Origin: JBBSDP01 sp038240605
GTDB taxonomy: Bacteria > Planctomycetota > Phycisphaerae > Tepidisphaerales > Tepidisphaeraceae
Direction of reading: 5' to 3'
Assembly (NCBI GenBank): GCA_038240605.1
Contig: JBBSDP010000009.1
Location: 1-64,000, forward strand
Length of the DNA stretch: 64,000 bases
Shown: one piece after another, positions 58,033 through 64,000 of the stretch
Numbering within the stretch: the stretch's first letter is position 1
Layout: every line of letters begins with the position of its first letter
The notes under the pieces: generated by a model
The model's input: the letters and a program-made list of their open reading frames with translations, nothing else
The model's database searches: none
What the model was told of the DNA's origin: nothing
Translations under genes and position numbers: made by a program

Positions 58033-58797
58033 ATGGCTGACATTCGATTTAATGAAAAGGTGAAAAGTCACCGGCACGTCGTCTTTCCACGCATGGCTTC
58101 GTCGAACGGCTTTACCCTTGTCGAGCTGCTGGTAGTCGTCGGCCTGATCGCCGTGCTGATCGCGCTGCTCTTGCCGTCGCTCAACCGCGCACGCGAACAG
58201 GCCAAACAAATCCAGTGCGCCAGCAATCTGCGCCAGATCGACACCGCCGTCATCATGTACTGCAACGAGAACCGGGGCATGTTCCCCGGCGGCGGCGAAG
58301 CGCCGACCGGGCAGGCGTGGGACTGGATCTACTGGTGCCAGAGCGGCACCCCCTATACCAATCTCAATGGGTCCGCACTCGTGCCCTACCTGGGCCGGCC
58401 GGTGATCCCCGATATCTTTCGGTGCCCCTCGGACAATTGGGAAGCACATACCGCCGTCGGCAATTATCACGCGGGGAACATTTACTATTTCAGTTATTCC
58501 GGGAACGCATTCATCTTTAACGGCGGCAGCCGTGGCACCAAAGGCATGAAGGTCACCGATGTCCATAACGCATCGGAGAAGGTCCTGATGATCGATGAGG
58601 ACGAGCGGACGATCAACGACCCTTACTGGGCCCCGGTGGTCGGCGTCAACTCCGACGTCCTCTCCGACCGCCATGAAGTGCGCAAGGACATCACCCGGTT
58701 CGACGCGCGCGGCAACATGTCCTTCGTCGACGGGCACGTCGAGTTTAATTCCCGCCTCTACCTCGACGACCCCAACCACATCTTCGCGCCGAACTGA
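58033..58797 (+). CDS. Type II secretion-type pseudopilin
   Basis: A 254-aa protein. The prepilin site SNGFTLVELLVVVGLIAVLIALLLPSLN sits about 25 residues in, followed by the helix RAREQAKQIQCASNLRQI. The C-terminal domain has the planctomycetal pattern CPSDNWEAH, VLMIDEDERTI and ending NMSFVDGHVEF, the H-x9-DG motif. It is related to the pseudopilin at 16063. The leader (MADIRFNEKVKSHRHVVFPRMASSNG) is unusually long; a start at the ATG of MASSNG is the alternative. AAAGGT precedes the ATG at 58033. It probably forms a minor pilin or scaffolding element of a fibre. Confidence 0.85.
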   Translation: MADIRFNEKVKSHRHVVFPRMASSNGFTLVELLVVVGLIAVLIALLLPSLNRAREQAKQIQCASNLRQIDTAVIMYCNENRGMFPGGGEAPTGQAWDWIYWCQSGTPYTNLNGSALVPYLGRPVIPDIFRCPSDNWEAHTAVGNYHAGNIYYFSYSGNAFIFNGGSRGTKGMKVTDVHNASEKVLMIDEDERTINDPYWAPVVGVNSDVLSDRHEVRKDITRFDARGNMSFVDGHVEFNSRLYLDDPNHIFAPN

Positions 58798-58818
58798 CGG
58801 CTTGAGTGAAAGAGATTG

Positions 58819-58983
58819 AACCGCCAAGCCGCCGAGACCGCCAGGAAAACGGTGATGCATTGCGGAGACCCTAAGATCGCGCAAACTGAAATCTTATTCA
58901 GTTCAATTCACCGCAATTGACTTGTCTTCCCTGCGAATCTCCCATTCCATGGTAATGCTTGGCGTCTTCGCGCCTTGGCGGTT
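58819..58983. repeat. Inverted pair of CCGCCAAGACGC-family repeats
   Basis: AACCGCCAAGCCGCC... (58819-58844) and ...GCGCCTTGGCGGTT (58958-58983) are complementary, about 115 bp apart, so they can form a long-range stem. The gap between them (58845-58957) holds no gene. A single copy closes the window at 63980-64000. Confidence 0.7.
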
Positions 58984-59058
58984 CCATTTCCGGTTTGCGA
59001 ACCGGTCGCGGGCGGCTTTGCCTTGACACGTTTATTCGCTCACGTTGCACTACGCGCG

Positions 59059-60267
59059 ATGGCCAAGCGGGTGTTTGTCACGGCGGCGGAGGTGAGCGGG
59101 GACAAGCACGCCGGCCATTTGATCCAAAGCCTGCGCCGCCTCGACCCGTCGCTCATCATCGAGGGACTTGGCGGCCCGGCAATGGCCGCGGCGGGCGCGC
59201 ACCTGCACCGGGAAACGGTCGGCAAGGCCGCGATGGGATGGCGCGGCGCGCTCCGCGCGGTGGAGGTGTACGGCATCCTCCGCTGGACGCGCAAATACTT
59301 TCGCGAGCATCCGCCCGACCTCCAGATCTGCGTCGATTCGCCCGCGATGAATTTCCACTTCGCCAGGGCCGCCCGAGCCGCGAACATTCCCGTGCTCTAC
59401 TACGTGGCCCCGCAGCTCTGGGGATGGCGCGAGGGGCGGATGAAAAAACTCCGCGCCTCCGTCGATCGCCTCGCCTGCATCCTCCCCTTCGAGGAGGCCT
59501 ACTTTCGCGGGCACGGCGTCAATGCGACCTTCGTCGGACATCCCCTCTTCGACCAGCTTCCCCGCGACCGCCGTCCGTCTGACGCCCCTCGCGATGCGGC
59601 CCATGCGCCGGTCGTTGGCCTGCTGCCCGGATCCCGCAAGTCCGAAGCGGAACATAACTTTTCGCATCTCCTGGAAGTGGCGCGGCGGATCCGGGCGGAA
59701 CTGCCCGCGGTTTCTTTTCTCGTGCCCACTACCTCGGCGACCGATCCCGTCGTCCGCCGTCTGCTTGCCGAACAACCGTCGGCCCGTGCGATGGAAGTGG
59801 GCCTGAACGCCTTCGACCAGTTCGTTCCGCGCTGCGACCTGTGTCTGACCGTCTCGGGGACGGCCACGCTCCATGTCGCCGCGTTCGGCGTGCCGATGAT
59901 CGTCGTCTACCGGATGAGCCCCCTCCTCTGGCATGGGCTGGGCCGCTGGCTCGTCAACACCGGCACGTTCGCGCTCGTGAACGTGCTGGCGAGCGGCGTA
60001 ACGCCTTCTCGATCGCTGGGGACCGCACACCATATCGTGCCTGAAGTCATCCCGTGGTACGGGTCCGATGAGCCGCTGGCAAAGCTCGCGCTCCAGCAAC
60101 TGCGCGATCCTGCGAAGCTTGCCGAACAACGCGCCCGGCTGGCGGAACTGGTTGCGTCCCTGGATCGGCCCGGCGCATCCGACCGCGTCGCCGGGATGGC
60201 CCTGGAGTTGATGTCCGAGCGCCGCCCGTCTGCCGCTTCGACACCGACGGCTTCGGTTTCTGCCTGA
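59059..60267 (+). CDS. lpxB: Lipid-A-disaccharide synthase
   Basis: A 402-aa GT19 enzyme that joins UDP-2,3-diacylglucosamine and lipid X to make the lipid A disaccharide at the inner membrane. The N-terminal motif is VFVTAAEVSGDKHAGHL, followed by IEGLGGPAM, then CVDSPAMNFH and YYVAPQLWGWREGRMKKL. The C-terminal donor-binding half has VGLLPGSRKSEAEHNF, FVPRCDLCLTVSGTATLHVA and RMSPLLWHGLGRW. I chose the ATG at 59059, where the fold starts. Together with waaA it means that the cell makes Kdo-lipid A. Confidence 0.95.
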   Translation: MAKRVFVTAAEVSGDKHAGHLIQSLRRLDPSLIIEGLGGPAMAAAGAHLHRETVGKAAMGWRGALRAVEVYGILRWTRKYFREHPPDLQICVDSPAMNFHFARAARAANIPVLYYVAPQLWGWREGRMKKLRASVDRLACILPFEEAYFRGHGVNATFVGHPLFDQLPRDRRPSDAPRDAAHAPVVGLLPGSRKSEAEHNFSHLLEVARRIRAELPAVSFLVPTTSATDPVVRRLLAEQPSARAMEVGLNAFDQFVPRCDLCLTVSGTATLHVAAFGVPMIVVYRMSPLLWHGLGRWLVNTGTFALVNVLASGVTPSRSLGTAHHIVPEVIPWYGSDEPLAKLALQQLRDPAKLAEQRARLAELVASLDRPGASDRVAGMALELMSERRPSAASTPTASVSA

Positions 60268-60529
60268 GCCGGCCATCGGTACCGCAATCAAGCCCGTGAC
60301 TCACACAAGTTGAGAATCGTGTTGCCGTGGAACGTTCCGGCTTGGTTTGTGATGTGAATACTGGTATAGGTTCACACGCTATTGAAACGAACGGAGACGG
60401 TCATTCAACGGTTACATAGCCTCACAACTGAAATAAAAAGAGTCATGCGAGATAAAATTAATTTTTGAGGCTCATTTTTTTAACTTTTGTGAGAGCGCGT
60501 TCGCTGGTTAGCCTGAAGGGACTTACGCC

Positions 60530-60838
60530 ATGGCGCTGGTCAAGACGTGGGAGGAGCTGAAGGCCCGCGAAGCGAGCGATCCCGCGTCGGCGATTGCCGT
60601 CAATGCAGCGCAAATCATCGCGAAAATCGCGAGAGATTCGATTCAGGGGGCCGATCAACTCCCGCCGCAGGCCGAGGCGGAGATCCTCGACGCGGTCGCA
60701 AAAGCCGGTTCCGGAGCGTTCGCGCGAGCCTACGAACGGGCAATGTCGGCGGCGATGCGGGTCATCATAGAGAAGGTCGCAGACTATGAAGCCGAACGCG
60801 CCCGCGCGCAGGCGCTACAGCGATTGCGTAAACCCTGA
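60530..60838 (+). CDS. Hypothetical small helical protein
   Basis: A 102-aa protein predicted to be almost wholly helical, with Ala/Glu/Arg-rich segments (EELKAREASDPASAIAVNAAQIIAKIA, AEILDAVAKAGSGAFARAYERAMSAAM, DYEAERARAQALQRLRK). It has no membrane segment, no cysteine and no family that I recognise. GAAGGGAC lies 6-13 nt before the ATG at 60530. It is preceded by an AT-rich stretch (60420-60500, with TAATTTTT and TTTTTTTAACTTTTG) that is a likely promoter zone. It lies 163 bp before the cytochrome gene and may be co-transcribed. Confidence 0.6.
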   Translation: MALVKTWEELKAREASDPASAIAVNAAQIIAKIARDSIQGADQLPPQAEAEILDAVAKAGSGAFARAYERAMSAAMRVIIEKVADYEAERARAQALQRLRKP

Positions 60839-61001
60839 GCGTGTGCGCGCGACGTTTCGGAATTGAACTTGTATTGTCTATGTCACATCGTATGATGTTC
60901 ATCAATAGACCCATCCCGTCCGGGCGATTCGGTTGTCTCGCAAGTTAGCGTTCCCGTCTGTCATGCTCGGCGGCGCGCGGCACCCAGGAGGCGTAGATTT
61001 C

Positions 61002-63968
61002 ATGACGTTGCCGGTTACCTCGACGGAACAGCGTCCGTCCAAGCGTCGCAAGTACGTCCGCGCGGTGGGTCCCCGGCTGCGCGTCCTGCTCTTCGTGATC
61101 TTCGGCCTCACCGCCTTCCTCAGCGCCAACTCGGTTTACCTCGTCTCCGTCACGTTCATGGAGTGGGTCGCGCGGATGCACCACCGCGACGTCGCTTACG
61201 AGAACTACTTTTACCAGTTCATGTTCCTGGCTCACCTGGCGCTGGGCTTGCTGCTCGTGCTACCGTTCCTCATCTTCGGCATCGTTCACATCTACAACAC
61301 GTTCAACCGCCCCAACCACCGCGCCGTGCGCGTGGGCTACCTGCTCTTCACGGTCTGCCTGGCCCTGCTGGGGACGGGGATTGCGCTGATGCGGCTGGAG
61401 CCGTTCAGCATCGGCGCGATGCGCGTCGCGTTGCCGCGGATCAAGAGCCCGGGGGCGCGCTCGGCGGTCTACTGGGCGCATGTGATCGCGCCCCTGTTCG
61501 TGATCTGGCTCTACACGCTGCACCGCCTGGCCGGGCCGCGGATTAAGTGGCGGGTGGGCCTCAAGTGGAGCGGAGCGGTGGCGGCGGTCGTCGTCCTGAT
61601 GGTCTGGTTCAACACGCAGGACCCGCGCCGCTGGAACGTGCAGGGTCCCAAAGAAGGCGCCCGTTACTTCCTTCCGTCACTGGCCCGCACCGCCAGCGGG
61701 AACTTCATCCCCGCCAGGGTACTGATGAACAACGAGTATTGCCTTCAATGCCACAAGGACAACTATCAGAACTGGTTCCACAGCGCCCACCATTTCAGCT
61801 CGTTTAACAACAAGGCGTACCTCTTCAGCGTGCGCGAGACGCGCGAGGTCTCGCTCAAGCGCGACGGGAACGTCAAGGCATCGCGCTGGTGTGCCGGCTG
61901 CCACGACGTCGTCCCCTTCTTCAGCGGCGCGTTTGATGATCCGCACTACGACCTGGAGAGGGATCCCACCGCGCAGTCGGGCATCACCTGCACCGCCTGC
62001 CATTCGATCGTCGACGTGCACAGCACCGTCGGCAACGCCGACTACACGATCGAGGAGCCGCTCCATTACCCCTTCGCCTTCAGCGATAACCACTTCCTCC
62101 AGTTCCTCAACCGCCAGCTGATCAAGGCCAAGCCCGAGCTGCACAAGAAGACGTTCCTCAAGCCGTTGCACAAGACCGCCGAGTTCTGCTCGACGTGCCA
62201 CAAGGTGAGCATTCCCGCCGAGCTGAATCACTACAAGGAATTCCTGCGCGGCCAGAACCACTACGACTCTTATCTGCTGAGCGGCGTCTCAGGTCACAAC
62301 GCGCGGGCCTTTTATTATCCGCCCAAGGCGAAGACGAACTGCTCGCAATGCCACATGCCCACGAAAGCCGCGGACGATGATTTTGGCGCCAAGTATTTCG
62401 ATCCTGAGAAGTCGAACCAGTTGATGGTGCACAACCACCTGTTCCCCGGCTCCAACACCGGCCTGGCGGCGATCCGTGGCGATAACGAAACGCTCGAGGC
62501 CGAGCGCGCGTTCCTTAAGGACAACATCCGGGTTGAAGTGTTCGGCGTGCGGGATGACGCGTCGATCGCCGGTGCGTTCGACGTCGTTCGCCCGACGATC
62601 CCGACGCTCGTACCGGGCAAGGATTACCTGCTGGAGGTGGTGATCCGCACGCTGAAGGTCGGTCACCCGCTCACGCAGGGAACGGTCGATTCCAACGAGG
62701 TGTGGGTGGACATGCAGGTGGCCGGCGCTGCCGACGACAAGGTGATCGGCCGCAGCGGCGCGATGGGCGCGTTGAACGAGGTGGACCCCTGGTCGCACTT
62801 CATCAACGTCTACATGCTCGACCGGGACGGCAATCGCATCGATCGCCGTAACCCGCAGGACATCTTCACGCCGCTCTACAATCACCAGGTTCCACCCGGC
62901 GCCGGCAACGTGGTCCACTACCGGCTCCACGTCCCCGCCGACCAGGCCGGGCCGCTGGCGGTGGACGTGAAGGTTCGCTATCGCAAGTTCGACACGAAGT
63001 ACATGCAGTACGTATTCGGCAAGGACCACGTGAACGACCTGCCGGTGGTGAACATGGCCGCCGATCACGTCGTCTTCCCGATCGCGGCCGCCCGCGCTGC
63101 CCCGACCACCGCGCCCGCCGCGCCCGCGGCGGTTGCGGTAGTCGTATCCGCGGCGCCCGCATCACCGACGACCAAGCCCGGCGCGCCGCCTCCCTTCCCC
63201 GAATGGCAGCGCTGGAATGATTACGGCATCGGCCTGTTTCTCGAGGGGAGCAGCGGAAGCGAGAAGGGAGAATTGATCCAGGCGGCGGCAGCCTTCGAGC
63301 ACGTCGCCAGGCTCAAACGTGTGGACGGGCCGCTGAACCTGGCGCGCGTCTACATCAAGGAAGGCCGGCTCGGCGACGCCGTGTCGGCACTACAACGGGC
63401 ATCGATCGGATTTGACCCGCCGGCCCCGCGCTGGACGATCGCCTGGCTGGCGGGGCTGGTGGACGAGCAGAACGGCCAGCTCGACGATGCGATCCGCGAG
63501 TTCCGCAGTATCCTCGAGGACGACTACCCCGAGCTTCACCAGCGCGACTTCGACTTCACGAAAGACTACGAAGTGATCAACGAACTGGGCCGCGCCCTGT
63601 TCGAGCGTTCGAAGATGGAGCGCGGCGAGGAGGGGAAGGCGGCGCGCGAGCAGTTCCTCCAGCAGGCCCGCGACCAGTTCGAGCGGACGCTGAAGATCGA
63701 TTCGGAGAACGTGACGGCTCACTATAGCCTGGCGCTGATCTATCAGCAGTTGGGTGACGCGCAGCAGGCGGAGGCCCACCGCCTCCTCCACGAGCGCTAC
63801 CGCCCCGACGACAACGCCCGCGACCGTGCGATCGCGATCGCCCGCCAGAACAACCCAGCCGCCGACCACGCCGCCCAGGCCACCGTGATCTACGACCTGC
63901 ATCGCCCCGGCGCGCCGGGACTCCCGGCCTCCGTGAACGCGGCGGCGAATACTATCTCGGGGAATTGA
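61002..63968 (+). CDS. Membrane-bound pentaheme cytochrome c with TPR domain
   Basis: A 988-aa protein. Residues about 1-220 hold four or five transmembrane helices (LFVIFGLTAFLSANSVYLVS, FMFLAHLALGLLLVLPFLIF, FTVCLALLGTGIAL, VIAPLFVIWLYTL), a cytochrome-b-like anchor. The exported part has five CxxCH heme-binding sites: CLQCH 247, CAGCH 297, CTACH 330, CSTCH 396 and CSQCH 447, in a cytochrome c554-like layout. Residues about 720-960 are TPR repeats (YGIGLFLEGS, FEHVARLKRVDGPLNLARVYIKEG). AGGAGG precedes the ATG at 61002. The likely role is extracytoplasmic electron transfer; donor and acceptor are not visible. Confidence 0.88.
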   Translation: MTLPVTSTEQRPSKRRKYVRAVGPRLRVLLFVIFGLTAFLSANSVYLVSVTFMEWVARMHHRDVAYENYFYQFMFLAHLALGLLLVLPFLIFGIVHIYNTFNRPNHRAVRVGYLLFTVCLALLGTGIALMRLEPFSIGAMRVALPRIKSPGARSAVYWAHVIAPLFVIWLYTLHRLAGPRIKWRVGLKWSGAVAAVVVLMVWFNTQDPRRWNVQGPKEGARYFLPSLARTASGNFIPARVLMNNEYCLQCHKDNYQNWFHSAHHFSSFNNKAYLFSVRETREVSLKRDGNVKASRWCAGCHDVVPFFSGAFDDPHYDLERDPTAQSGITCTACHSIVDVHSTVGNADYTIEEPLHYPFAFSDNHFLQFLNRQLIKAKPELHKKTFLKPLHKTAEFCSTCHKVSIPAELNHYKEFLRGQNHYDSYLLSGVSGHNARAFYYPPKAKTNCSQCHMPTKAADDDFGAKYFDPEKSNQLMVHNHLFPGSNTGLAAIRGDNETLEAERAFLKDNIRVEVFGVRDDASIAGAFDVVRPTIPTLVPGKDYLLEVVIRTLKVGHPLTQGTVDSNEVWVDMQVAGAADDKVIGRSGAMGALNEVDPWSHFINVYMLDRDGNRIDRRNPQDIFTPLYNHQVPPGAGNVVHYRLHVPADQAGPLAVDVKVRYRKFDTKYMQYVFGKDHVNDLPVVNMAADHVVFPIAAARAAPTTAPAAPAAVAVVVSAAPASPTTKPGAPPPFPEWQRWNDYGIGLFLEGSSGSEKGELIQAAAAFEHVARLKRVDGPLNLARVYIKEGRLGDAVSALQRASIGFDPPAPRWTIAWLAGLVDEQNGQLDDAIREFRSILEDDYPELHQRDFDFTKDYEVINELGRALFERSKMERGEEGKAAREQFLQQARDQFERTLKIDSENVTAHYSLALIYQQLGDAQQAEAHRLLHERYRPDDNARDRAIAIARQNNPAADHAAQATVIYDLHRPGAPGLPASVNAAANTISGN

Positions 63969-63979
63969 AAATGCGTGAC

Positions 63980-64000
63980 AACCGCCAAGACGCAAAGACG
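63980..64000. repeat. CCGCCAAGACGC-family repeat at the right edge
   Basis: AACCGCCAAGACGCAAAGACG begins 11 bp after the cytochrome stop and runs to the end of the window. It is a single half-copy of the family seen at 58819-58844 and 58958-58983. Confidence 0.6.

Overview
The window reads as a high-GC chromosome segment of a Gram-negative member of Planctomycetota, most likely a Phycisphaerae relative (Tepidisphaeraceae/Humisphaera-like; this placement is inference). Supporting signs are four proteins with PEP-CTERM-type tails, two pseudopilins with the classic GFTL(I/V)EL methylation site, an ASPIC/UnbV lipoprotein, two secreted proteins with the planctomycetal LE(S/R)R(R/E)L(L/F) N-terminal motif, lipid A/LPS genes (waaA, lpxB), and many short palindromic repeats between genes.

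Layout. 0-16 kb is mostly housekeeping: ilvN, waaA, nadD, a divergent primary-type sigma factor with a strong terminator, a small HExxH protein, a metallophosphoesterase with a CTG start, a copper-chaperone-like protein, an M50 protease, trpG/pabA, dinB, a divergent eda/FGGY-kinase pair, and a Rieske lipoprotein translationally coupled to an ABC permease. 16-19 kb holds a pseudopilin, a Gfo/Idh/MocA oxidoreductase and a toxin-first HigBA module. 19-33 kb mixes a glycosyltransferase, a sugar-nucleotide epimerase, PEP-CTERM proteins, a ThuA protein, a YihY membrane protein and a complete REP/RAYT unit (30335-31112) with an orphan REP copy 2.8 kb away.

32.5-41.3 kb is a surface-polysaccharide locus: a double-methyltransferase protein with a long coiled coil, Wzt and Wzm ABC exporter subunits, a DUF6311-like membrane protein, a GT2 and a STELLO-like glycosyltransferase. 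Its layout resembles O-antigen systems in which a capping enzyme with a coiled-coil ruler sets chain length and Wzt recognises the cap. It is followed by a GH15 glucoamylase-type enzyme carrying a C-terminal ferredoxin domain, the most unusual fusion in the window.

44-53 kb holds two tandem paralogous PEP-CTERM proteins, purB, an orphan nuoA coupled to a 2Fe-2S ferredoxin, a decayed group II intron (domains V and VI still legible), an AT-richer AAA ATPase and argH. 53-64 kb holds a winged-helix regulator, a TIGR03118-type protein, a UnbV lipoprotein interrupted in frame by a nested palindromic repeat, a response regulator, a pseudopilin, lpxB, and a five-heme membrane cytochrome with TPRs.

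No tRNA, rRNA or CRISPR array was recognised. Short palindromic repeats of several families occur between genes, at gene ends, and in one case inside a gene.
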